This document shows, piece by piece, positions 31,819-38,614 of a DNA stretch of 64,000 nucleotides (the stretch's first letter is position 1; the number at the start of each line of letters is the position of its first letter). Origin of the DNA: SG8-41 sp035649495. Its GTDB lineage: Bacteria > Pseudomonadota > Gammaproteobacteria > Burkholderiales > SG8-41. The stretch lies in NCBI GenBank assembly GCA_035649495.1, contig DASRJL010000041.1:1-64000 (forward strand), in the 5' to 3' direction. The notes below the pieces were generated by a model that worked only from the letters and a program-made list of their open reading frames with translations, searched no databases and was not told where the DNA came from. The position numbers and the translations under genes are program-made.

Positions 31819-32505
31819 GAAGCCAAAGGCGCGCCCGTAATCTCGTGCCGCGGGCTCTCCAAGGTCTTCTGGTCCGGCGCGGTGGAGGTGCCCGTGCTGC
31901 TGGGCGTGGATCTCGACGTCGGGGCGGGAGAGCGCGTGGCGATCGTCGGGGCTTCGGGCTCGGGAAAGAGCACGCTGCTGCATCTCCTCGGCGGGCTCGA
32001 CGCGGGGACTTCGGGCGAGGTCCGCGTGCAGGGGCGCGACCTGGGGAGCCAGAGCGAGTCGGAGCGGGGCCACATGCGCAATCGCGCGCTCGGCTTCGTC
32101 TATCAGTTTCATCACCTGCTGCCGGAATTCTCGGCGCAGGAGAACGTGGCGATGCCGCTCCTCATCCGGCGAGTCGCCAGGGACGAGGCTGCCGCCGCCG
32201 CGGCGGAGTTGCTGAGCCAGGTCGGGCTCGGACACCGCCTCACCCACCGGCCGGGGGAGCTCTCGGGCGGCGAGCGCCAGCGCGCGGCGCTCGCCCGCGC
32301 CCTCGTCACCCGCCCGGCGTGCGTGCTCGCGGACGAGCCTACGGGCAACCTCGACCGCCAGAACGCCGAGGCGGTGTTCGAGTTGATGCTGGACCTGAAC
32401 CGCAAGAGCGGAACGAGCCTGGTGGTCGTGACGCACGATATGCAGATCGCGGGGAGGGCGGATCGGGTGCTGCGGCTGGTGGACGGGGTGCTGCAGGCGG
32501 GTTAA
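31807..32505 (+). CDS. lolD: Lipoprotein-releasing ABC transporter ATP-binding protein
   Basis: 232 residues. This ATPase powers LolC/E. Walker A is GASGSGKSTLLHLL, the Q-loop is FVYQFHHLLPEFSAQENVAM (a LolD-characteristic stretch), the signature motif is LSGGERQRAALARAL, Walker B is CVLADEPTGNLD, and the H-loop is VVVTHDMQIA. The 84-bp gap from the permease gene is filled with a heptamer array and an interspersed palindrome, which is unusual inside a tight operon. The GTG start lies in a repeat; no better start precedes the conserved ISCRGLSKVFW. Confidence 0.95.
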   Translation: MTSDEAKGAPVISCRGLSKVFWSGAVEVPVLLGVDLDVGAGERVAIVGASGSGKSTLLHLLGGLDAGTSGEVRVQGRDLGSQSESERGHMRNRALGFVYQFHHLLPEFSAQENVAMPLLIRRVARDEAAAAAAELLSQVGLGHRLTHRPGELSGGERQRAALARALVTRPACVLADEPTGNLDRQNAEAVFELMLDLNRKSGTSLVVVTHDMQIAGRADRVLRLVDGVLQAG

Positions 32506-32511
32506 CGAGAA

Positions 32512-32580
32512 GTCATCCCCGCGAAGGCGGGGATCCATTTCTAGTTGAATCGCCTAGATTCCCGTTTTCACGGGAATGAC
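32512..32580. repeat. dRS3-like interspersed palindrome pair
   Basis: The first element, GTCATCCCCGCGAAGGCGGG through GATCC, is a self-complementary stem. The second is ATTCCC-N8-GGGAAT at 32558-32577, exactly the dRS3 pattern described in Neisseria. The two are oriented as an inverted pair about 70 bp across. It overlaps the 3' end of the gene at 32513-32887. Confidence 0.85.
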
Positions 32581-32887
32581 GATCTATGCGAAGCACGCCG
32601 GACTGCGTCAGCTCCTCGTAGAGGCTCGCGTCCTGTAGGGCGTTCTGCAGGAGAAAGCCCGGGGCGGCGCGCTTGATGAGGCGTGGTGCGATGAAGCCAA
32701 CGCCGATCACCGCAAAGCCGGTGTAAATCCACCCGATCAAAGCCAGCGCGACGCCGGCGCCGAGCACCGGCATCACGACGAACGGCAGGAGCAGCCGTGC
32801 AGAGAGTATCCGGGCCGCAGCCTGCCGGTCGAAATCCACTCTGATTTCGCCGTTCCGGTAGGCTGTCACGAAGTCGGAGTGCGTCAT
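32513..32887 (-). CDS. Small two-helix membrane protein with repeat-derived tail
   Basis: 124 residues, not recognised. The N-terminal cytosolic part (MTHSDFVTAYRNGEIRVDFD) is followed by two membrane helices (LLLPFVVMPVLGAGVALALI and YTGFAVIGVGFIAPRLI), then a short amphipathic segment (LQNALQDASLYEELTQSGVL). The last 22 residues (from RHSRENGNLGDSTRNGSPP) are translated from the dRS3-like repeat, so the ancestral protein probably ended near GVLRI. Its start overlaps the glycosylase stop (ATGA), making it the last gene of a three-gene minus-strand operon. Function is unknown. Confidence 0.7.
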   Translation of the reverse strand: MTHSDFVTAYRNGEIRVDFDRQAAARILSARLLLPFVVMPVLGAGVALALIGWIYTGFAVIGVGFIAPRLIKRAAPGFLLQNALQDASLYEELTQSGVLRIDRHSRENGNLGDSTRNGSPPSRG

Positions 32888-33525
32888 GCTTCATCCGGGC
32901 CGCCGTTTGGCAACGCCACCGGCACCGCATCCAGGCTGCGCCACATGTACCACGCGGCCACCGAGCGCCACGGCGCCCACGTGGCGCCGATGCGGCGCAT
33001 GCGCGCCTCTGAGAGCGCGCGCCCCCGGCCGTAATTGAGCCGCATCGCACGCTGAATCCCGAGGTCGGCGAGCGGCAGCACGTCCGGGCGTCCAAGGTAG
33101 AAGATCAGGAAGACTTCCGCGGTCCAGCGCCCGATGCCTTTTACCTGCGTCAGCTGCGCGATGAGGGTTTCGTCGTCGAGCTCTCGCCAGCCCGCCGGAT
33201 CGAGCGAGCCGTCGGCGAAGCGGACAGCGAGGTCCTTGAGGTAGGCCGTCTTCTGCGTCGACAGTCCGCACGCGCGCAGGGAGGGGCGGCGACAGCTGCA
33301 TACCGCGGCGGGCGTCACCACGCCCAGGCGGGCGGAGAACTTGCTCCAGACGCTGCTCGCCGCCTTGACCGAGATCTGCTGGCCGACGATCGCGCGCGAG
33401 AGCGTCTGGAAGGCGTCGCCGCGACTGCCCACCGCCAATACCGGGCAGCGCTCGATCAGCGGCGCGAATACGGGGTCGCGGGCTGCGAGCGCCCGGATTG
33501 CCTCCGCCCAGTAGGAGGGCGTCAT
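32884..33525 (-). CDS. DNA-3-methyladenine glycosylase II-like (HhH-GPD) enzyme
   Basis: About 213 residues from the ATG at 33525, which overlaps the upstream stop (ATGA). It removes alkylated bases in base-excision repair. The early block FQTLSRAIVGQQISVKAASS is typical of the AlkA/MagIII group; the helix-hairpin-helix is LTQVKGIGRWTAEVFLIF; the catalytic aspartate is in LPLADLGIQRAM. A short segment (AAVCSCRRPSLRACGLS) is cysteine- and arginine-rich where relatives are usually Ala/Leu-rich, which might be a local compensated frameshift. The N-terminal domain of classical AlkA is absent, so this is the short single-domain type. Confidence 0.88.
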   Translation of the reverse strand: MTPSYWAEAIRALAARDPVFAPLIERCPVLAVGSRGDAFQTLSRAIVGQQISVKAASSVWSKFSARLGVVTPAAVCSCRRPSLRACGLSTQKTAYLKDLAVRFADGSLDPAGWRELDDETLIAQLTQVKGIGRWTAEVFLIFYLGRPDVLPLADLGIQRAMRLNYGRGRALSEARMRRIGATWAPWRSVAAWYMWRSLDAVPVALPNGGPDEA

Positions 33526-34082
33526 GGCGCGCGGGCGCTCCGGGCGCGCGCGCGCCGCTGCCACGCACAACGCACATACAGGCGCCACACATGGTCAGTG
33601 ACGATGTAGCCGACTACGGCAAGCAGCAGCGCGAGCAGCGGCAGGCCGGCCAGGAGCGGTTTGCCGACGCTCGCCAGGAAATGGAACAAGGCGGGCAGCC
33701 ACTCGCTCGGGCTCTTGTCGGAGAGGCCGAGCATCGGGCGGGCGATGCGGCCGATCCGCTGGTGAAGAACCAGGTCGCCGAGCGCCCACGCCGCGACGTA
33801 GAGCGGGACGACGGTAAACGGGTTGGAGTAGAGCGTCACCAGCACCGATATGGGCAGGTTCACGCGGAAGACGATTGCCAGCAGGGCGCCGGCGGCGAAC
33901 TGGACCGGGTTGCTGCCGGGAATCAGCCCGGCGAAAAGACCCACCGCGACGCCGCCCGCGACCGACTTGCGGTGCAGATGCCACAGATTGTGATGCTGCA
34001 GGCGAGGACCGAACCGCGCGACGTGGCGGTTCTCCCTGATCGATTCGTGCTCGGGCAGGAAGCGGCGGAGGAACTTGCGCAT
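33522..34082 (-). CDS. DUF2062 membrane protein
   Basis: 186 residues. The conserved core SVAGGVAVGLFAGLIPGSNP, then FRVNLPISVLVTLYSNPFTVVPLY, identifies DUF2062. About three hydrophobic helices follow, the last LPLLALLLAVVGYIVTDHVW. Such proteins lie in the inner membrane and their function is unestablished. It is first in the operon with the HhH glycosylase, sharing an ATGA overlap. A degenerate eight-unit heptamer array lies directly upstream of its start, where a promoter would be expected. Confidence 0.85.
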   Translation of the reverse strand: MRKFLRRFLPEHESIRENRHVARFGPRLQHHNLWHLHRKSVAGGVAVGLFAGLIPGSNPVQFAAGALLAIVFRVNLPISVLVTLYSNPFTVVPLYVAAWALGDLVLHQRIGRIARPMLGLSDKSPSEWLPALFHFLASVGKPLLAGLPLLALLLAVVGYIVTDHVWRLYVRCAWQRRARARSARAP

Positions 34083-34088
34083 GGTACG

Positions 34089-34145
34089 GTGACCGGTGAC
34101 CCGTAACCGGTAGCTCAGTGACCGGTGACCCGTGATCGGTAACCG
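34089..34145. repeat. Degenerate heptamer array upstream of the DUF2062 gene
   Basis: Units GTGACCG, GTGACCC, GTAACCG, GTAGCTC (plus one base), GTGACCG, GTGACCC, GTGATCG, GTAACCG. A four-unit block appears duplicated. The spacer to 34272 shows only a short GC-rich hairpin (CCGCG/CGCGG near 34199-34216) and no gene. Confidence 0.85.
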
Positions 34146-34272
34146 GTCAGGGGGAAAGTGGTCAACGATCGATACTTCAGAGAAGCAGCAAAGGGTCCGC
34201 GCCGTACGACGCGGATCGGGCGAACAGGTGCCCGGATCTCGTTACAGAACATCGTGACCAGCAACCAGGGTG

Positions 34273-34314
34273 TTACTGGTCACTGGTCACGGGTCACGGG
34301 TCACTGGTCACAGA
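34273..34314. repeat. Heptamer array over the HD-domain gene stop
   Basis: Units TTACTGG, TCACTGG, TCACGGG, TCACGGG, TCACTGG, TCACAGA. The stop of the next gene (complement of 34308-34310) lies in the last unit. Confidence 0.85.
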
Positions 34315-35117
34315 TACCGAGTGGGCCAGTTGATCGTGCGCCACATGTGCGCGACGGGGCTGCCGTCGAAGCCCAGGCCTTCCTTCGGCTGCTTGAAGTT
34401 GCGCCCGACGATGTCCGTGAATTCCTCCAGGTCCACCTTCACGTTCTTGTCGAAGGCGTAGAGGTCGTTGAGGGTGATCAGGCGCGACGACATGTACCAC
34501 TTGTGATCGCGGGCTTCGTGGTAAGCCTGGTGGATGAAGGGCTCGGGTGAATAGTCCTCGCCGAACAGCTTCTTGTATGTCTCGGGATATTCGTAGCCGG
34601 CGGACTCGTCCGGAAAGAACCGCAGGGCCTGGTGATACTTGATGGCCCAGGCCACCTCGGGGTCCACGTAGGGCTCCACGAGCTGGGCGCTCCAGTAGCC
34701 GTGATCGGCGCGGATGAAGGCGGAATTGGCGATGTCGTGCAGCAGGCAGGCGAGCACGATTTTCTCGCTCTCACCGCGCTTCTGCGCCAGCCGGGCGCTT
34801 TGCATCAGGTGCTGCGTGTTGCCGAGCCCGAACCGGAGCTTGAAGAAGTCGAACAGCGTCGGCTTGTCGGGCATCTTCGGCAGCCGCTTGTCGGGGCCCA
34901 TGATGTAGAGCTTGCCTTCCTTGCGCGGATTCACCGCGGGCTCGCGCGGATCGCGTTCGCCGGAGGTGTAGATCGATGCTTTCACTACAATGCGGTCCTC
35001 GGCATCCGGGTCGTACGTCGCCCGCTCGAGTTCTTCCATCAATGCATGCTCGGCTGCTTCGGCTTTCTGGTATGAGTTCATGTGCGGCCCGTAGTGGTTG
35101 ATCTTGCGGGGGATCAT
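34308..35117 (-). CDS. HD-domain metal-dependent protein (COG4341-like)
   Basis: 269 residues; the ATG at 35081 (MNSYQKAEAAEHALMEEL) is an alternative start. The metal pattern is H in NTQHLMQSA, HD in CLLHDIANS, H in ADHGYWSAQ, H in IKYHQALRFF and a later D in LNDLYAFD. This H-HD-H-H-D order is that of HD proteins able to hold two metals, including the mixed-valence diiron oxygenases PhnZ and myo-inositol oxygenase as well as hydrolases. The N-terminal 75 residues (ASIYTSGERDPREPAVNPRK) are unusual. The stop lies in a repeat, which may have altered the last residues. Its reaction cannot be read from sequence. Confidence 0.75.
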   Translation of the reverse strand: MIPRKINHYGPHMNSYQKAEAAEHALMEELERATYDPDAEDRIVVKASIYTSGERDPREPAVNPRKEGKLYIMGPDKRLPKMPDKPTLFDFFKLRFGLGNTQHLMQSARLAQKRGESEKIVLACLLHDIANSAFIRADHGYWSAQLVEPYVDPEVAWAIKYHQALRFFPDESAGYEYPETYKKLFGEDYSPEPFIHQAYHEARDHKWYMSSRLITLNDLYAFDKNVKVDLEEFTDIVGRNFKQPKEGLGFDGSPVAHMWRTINWPTRYL

Positions 35118-35159
35118 CGACCGGCGGTCAGCCGGCTGTCAAGCACGGGTGAGAACACC

Positions 35160-35285
35160 CCCTCGCCCCGTGCAAACGGGGAGAGGGTTGGGGTGAGGGG
35201 CAAGAAGCGCTTGGCTCTTGCACGGAAAGCGCTGTTCTCGCGTTTCCCCTCACCCTAGCCCTCTCCCCCGAACTGGGGGAGAGGG
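35160..35285. repeat. Two interspersed palindromes in opposite orientation
   Basis: The copy at 35160-35200 has stem CCCTCGCCCCGT/ACGGGGAGAGGG and tail TTGGGGTGAGGGG. The copy at 35246-35285 is inverted, with tail CCCCTCACCCTAG then CCCTCTCCCCC/GGGGGAGAGGG. About 45 bp separate them. The rest of 35118-35370 shows no gene. Confidence 0.85.
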
Positions 35286-35370
35286 AATCTTGTGATGGAT
35301 TCCCGGCTTCGCGTCTAGTCCATAAGTAAGACCCCGTCCTCCCAGCCCTGCATCGTGCGTTGCACTCCTG

Positions 35371-37764
35371 ATGCGCCTCAACATCGTGTTGTTTGCCGGT
35401 GGGATATGGCTATTGCAGCAGCAGGCAGAATTGCCCGATACCCGGACGCTTCTGGTGCTGGTTGCGCTGTGCTGCGCGGCTTTCCTTCCGGTGCGCTCCG
35501 GGCCGGTCGTCCTGCGTGTGCGGCAGACCGTCGTGCTTGCCGCGTGCTGCGCCGCCGGATACGCGTGGGCCGCGGTGATGGCAGGCGTGCGCCTGTCGGA
35601 CAGCCTGCCGGCCGAGTGGGAAGGGCACGACATCCGCATCGAGGGGGTGATCGCCGGGCTCCCGCAGCCGTCCGAACGCAGCGTCCGCTTCGAGTTCGAC
35701 GTCGAGCGCGTGCTGACCACGGGCGCCGTGGTGCCGGAGCATATCGTGTTGTCGTGGTGGGGCAGTCCCGACCGGGAGAACAAGCCCGCAACGCTGCCGG
35801 ATCTTTCGCCCGGCGAGCGCTGGCAACTGACCGTGCGCTTGCGCCGGCCGCGCGGCCTGGCCAATCCGCACGGCTTCGATTACGAGGCCTGGCTGCTGGA
35901 GCGCAACCTTCGCGCCACCGGGCAGGTGCGCGCCCGGACCGGCAGCACTCGGCTGGCGACCATGGTGCACCGGCCGCAATACTGGATCGAGCGCGCGCGC
36001 GGGATCCTGCGCGCCCGGATACTGGCCGCGCTCCCCGAGCGGCCGTACGCAGGCGTGCTGGTGGCGCTCGCCGTCGGCGATCAGCGCGCGATTCCGCTCG
36101 ACCAGTGGCAGGTCTACACGCGCACCGGCGTCAATCACCTGATGAGTATCTCCGGGCTCCATGTCACCATGGTGTCAGGCCTGGTTTTCGCGCTGGCTTA
36201 CGGCCTTTGGCGGCGCTCCCCGCGCGTGACGACCCGGTTGCCCGCGGTGAAGGCGGCGGCGATTGCCGGCTTGGCGGCCGCGTTCGGCTACGCGCTCCTC
36301 GCCGGGTTCGCCGTGCCGGCGCAGCGCACGGTGTACATGCTGTTCGTGGTCGCTGCGGCGGTATGGCTGGGCGTACTGGAGTCGTCTTCCGTGGTGCTTG
36401 CCACCGCGCTGCTGATCGTCCTCCTGATCGACCCGTGGGCGGTGCTGGCGCCCGGGTTCTGGCTCTCGTTCGGCGCGGTCGGGATCATCATGCTCGTCAG
36501 CAACGGACGGGTCGGCCGGCCCCACTGGCTGACGACCTGGGTGCGCGTTCAGCTCGCGGTCACGCTCGCCATGATCCCCGTGCTGCTCGCGGTATTCCAG
36601 CAGGTATCCGTGGTATCGCCCCTCGCCAACGCCCTCGCGATTCCCGCGGTCGGGCTGGGGGTGGTGCCGCTTACCTTGCTCGGGATGGTCCTTCCGTTCG
36701 ATTGGGTCCTTGTGCTCGCGCACCAGCTGATGAGCTGGTGCACGTGGTTTCTCGAGTGGCTCTCCAACCTCGACGCGGCGGTGTGGGAGCAGCGCGCCCC
36801 GCCGCCGTGGGCGGTCGCGGCGGGGATCTGCGGCGTGTTGCTCCTGCTCGCGCCGCGCGGGTTTCCCGGGCGGTGGCTGGGCGCGGCGGGCCTGGTCCCG
36901 CTTTTCGCGGTGGCGCCCTCCGCGCTCGAGCCCGGCGCGCTGCAGGTAACGGTGCTCGACGTGGGGCAGGGAGGCGCCACCGTCGTGCGGACCTCCAACC
37001 ACGCGCTGCTCTACGACGCGGGCCCCGCATACGGTCCGCAGGCCGATAGCGGCAACCGGGCGATCGTGCCCTTCCTCCGCGCCGCGGGCATAACGCGTCT
37101 CAACGCCATGATCGTCAGCCACGATCACGCCGACCATAGCGGTGGGGCGGCTTCGGTGCTGCAGGTCGTGCCCGCCGACTGGCTCCTCACTTCGCTGCCC
37201 GACCTCGACCCGTTATTGCTGCAAGCGGACGACAACGTACGCTGTCTTGCCGGGCAGCGCTGGGAATGGGACGGCGTGCGGTTCGAGATCATCCATCCCC
37301 CGCTCCCGGATTACGACAATCCGGCGCTGCGCGTGCACGACCGCAACTGCGTGCTCATGATTTCCGGGCCCGGCGCGCGAGTCCTGCTGCCCGGCGACAT
37401 CGAGACTCGTTCCGAATGGGCGCTGGCGGCAACGCATGGCGATGCGCTCAATGCGGACGTACTCCTCGCTCCGCACCACGGGAGCAGGAGTTCCTCGACT
37501 TCAGTGTTCCTGGAGGCGGTGCAGCCGCGATTGGTCATTTTTCCCGTCGGTTATCGGAACCGCTTCCGGCATCCGCACGAGGAAGTCCTGGCGCGCTACG
37601 AAGCGCTCGGGAGCAGGATCTTTCGCACCGACCGCGATGGCGCACTCACGCTGCGTATCGGGGCTGAAGGCGGAATAGAAGTGATCCCTTATCGCTCGGT
37701 ATACCGCCGCTACTGGCAGACGCAGATGGACGCAGACCCGGTCCCCGATCCGGAGCAATTCTGA
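35371..37764 (+). CDS. comEC: DNA uptake channel ComEC/Rec2
   Basis: 797 residues. ComEC carries single-stranded DNA across the inner membrane during transformation. An N-terminal hydrophobic and OB-like DUF4131 part is followed by the competence domain with many membrane helices (INHLMSISGLHVTMVSGLVF is the conserved competence motif), then a C-terminal metallo-beta-lactamase domain (VTVLDVGQGGATVV, MIVSHDHADHSGGA, LLAPHHGSRSSST). All metal ligands are present, so the nuclease domain may be active. It stands alone, with interspersed palindromes upstream. Length and domain order are normal for the family. Confidence 0.95.
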   Translation: MRLNIVLFAGGIWLLQQQAELPDTRTLLVLVALCCAAFLPVRSGPVVLRVRQTVVLAACCAAGYAWAAVMAGVRLSDSLPAEWEGHDIRIEGVIAGLPQPSERSVRFEFDVERVLTTGAVVPEHIVLSWWGSPDRENKPATLPDLSPGERWQLTVRLRRPRGLANPHGFDYEAWLLERNLRATGQVRARTGSTRLATMVHRPQYWIERARGILRARILAALPERPYAGVLVALAVGDQRAIPLDQWQVYTRTGVNHLMSISGLHVTMVSGLVFALAYGLWRRSPRVTTRLPAVKAAAIAGLAAAFGYALLAGFAVPAQRTVYMLFVVAAAVWLGVLESSSVVLATALLIVLLIDPWAVLAPGFWLSFGAVGIIMLVSNGRVGRPHWLTTWVRVQLAVTLAMIPVLLAVFQQVSVVSPLANALAIPAVGLGVVPLTLLGMVLPFDWVLVLAHQLMSWCTWFLEWLSNLDAAVWEQRAPPPWAVAAGICGVLLLLAPRGFPGRWLGAAGLVPLFAVAPSALEPGALQVTVLDVGQGGATVVRTSNHALLYDAGPAYGPQADSGNRAIVPFLRAAGITRLNAMIVSHDHADHSGGAASVLQVVPADWLLTSLPDLDPLLLQADDNVRCLAGQRWEWDGVRFEIIHPPLPDYDNPALRVHDRNCVLMISGPGARVLLPGDIETRSEWALAATHGDALNADVLLAPHHGSRSSSTSVFLEAVQPRLVIFPVGYRNRFRHPHEEVLARYEALGSRIFRTDRDGALTLRIGAEGGIEVIPYRSVYRRYWQTQMDADPVPDPEQF

Positions 37765-37788
37765 GTGGCGGGGCGCCTGCCCTTTGAC

Positions 37789-37813
37789 GCCTGACCCCTG
37801 ACGGGTGGTCAGG
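37789..37813. repeat. CCTGACC-type repeat forming a hairpin
   Basis: CCTGACC and GGTCAGG pair around the loop CCTGACGGGT, between the convergent comEC and tag genes. The unit is related to that inside recJ and near 47.4 kb. Confidence 0.65.
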
Positions 37814-37824
37814 TCGGCTGACTC

Positions 37825-38388
37825 TCACTTGAGCTTGGGATAACGAAAGCACGTGACGAGATGATCATTCACCATGCCCGTTGCCTGCATGAACGCGTAG
37901 CAGATGGTCGAGCCGACGAAGCGGAAGCCGCGCCTCTTGAGATCCTTGCTCATCGCGTCGGACTCGCGTGATGTGGCGGGAACCTGCTTTCGCGAACGCC
38001 ACCGGTTGAGCTTCGGCTTGTGGTCCACGAACCGCCAGATGTATTCGTCGAAGCTCCCGAACTCTTTCTGCAATGCGAGAAATGCCTGCGCGTTGCTGAT
38101 GGCCGAGTCGATCTTGAGCCGATTCCGGACGATCCCGGGATTTTTCATCAGCGTGCCAACCTCTTTCTTGCCGAAACGGGCGACGGCACGTGGATCGAAT
38201 CGGGCAAAAGCCTTGCGATAGGCGGCCCGCTTTCTGAGTATGGTGTCCCAGCTCAACCCCGCCTGGGCGCCTTCGAGGATCAGGAATTCGAAGAAGCGCC
38301 GGTCGTCGTGTACCGGTACACCCCATTCGGTGTCGTGGTAGGCGGCTTGAAGCGCGTTGCCATCGGCCCAGGCGCAGCGTTTTTTCAT
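37825..38388 (-). CDS. tag: DNA-3-methyladenine glycosylase I
   Basis: About 187 residues from the ATG at 38388 (MKKRCAWADGNALQAAYHDT); a start at 38427 is also in frame. Tag removes 3-methyladenine from DNA. The zinc-snap ligands are the Cys in KKRCAW, the His in YHDTEWGVP, and His/Cys in VNDHLVTCFRYP. Conserved blocks FEFLILEGAQAGLSWDTILR and GSTICYAFMQATGMVNDH are diagnostic. It is unrelated in fold history to the HhH enzyme at 32884. TACAAT lies about 12 bp upstream of the ATG and could be a -10 box, giving a nearly leaderless message. Confidence 0.95.
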   Translation of the reverse strand: MKKRCAWADGNALQAAYHDTEWGVPVHDDRRFFEFLILEGAQAGLSWDTILRKRAAYRKAFARFDPRAVARFGKKEVGTLMKNPGIVRNRLKIDSAISNAQAFLALQKEFGSFDEYIWRFVDHKPKLNRWRSRKQVPATSRESDAMSKDLKRRGFRFVGSTICYAFMQATGMVNDHLVTCFRYPKLK

Positions 38389-38431
38389 TTCGGCATTGTA
38401 CTTAATGCGGGCGCCCTTCAACTTCATCTAG

Positions 38432-38537
38432 CCACGGACCCACACGGAAGGGCACGGACGTTCAAGCTTGTGACCACCCCGACACGGGAGGGCGGTGATG
38501 TCCAGCCTTGTCCGTGTGTTTCCGTGTGATTCCGTGG
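38432..38537. repeat. Long imperfect inverted repeat, CCACGGA...CACGGA type
   Basis: The left arm (38432-38459) has CCACGGA, CACACGGA and CACGGAC; the right arm (38510-38537) is its near complement with TCCGTG repeated at 10-bp intervals. Twenty-eight-base arms differ at only a few positions, with a loop of about 50 bp. It fills the spacer between tag and relA. Confidence 0.85.
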
Positions 38538-38600
38538 CCAAAGCCTTTTCTGCAACAAAAAAAGCCGGACAAGCCCCACGGCGAGCACTAGTCCCAATCG

Positions 38601-38606
38601 TATAAT
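38601..38606 (+). promoter_or_regulatory. Candidate -10 box of relA
   Basis: A perfect TATAAT lies 8 bp before the relA ATG at 38615. No good -35 is seen. Initiation here would give a leaderless or nearly leaderless transcript; alternatively the box is fortuitous. Confidence 0.4.
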
Positions 38607-38614
38607 CACGGATC

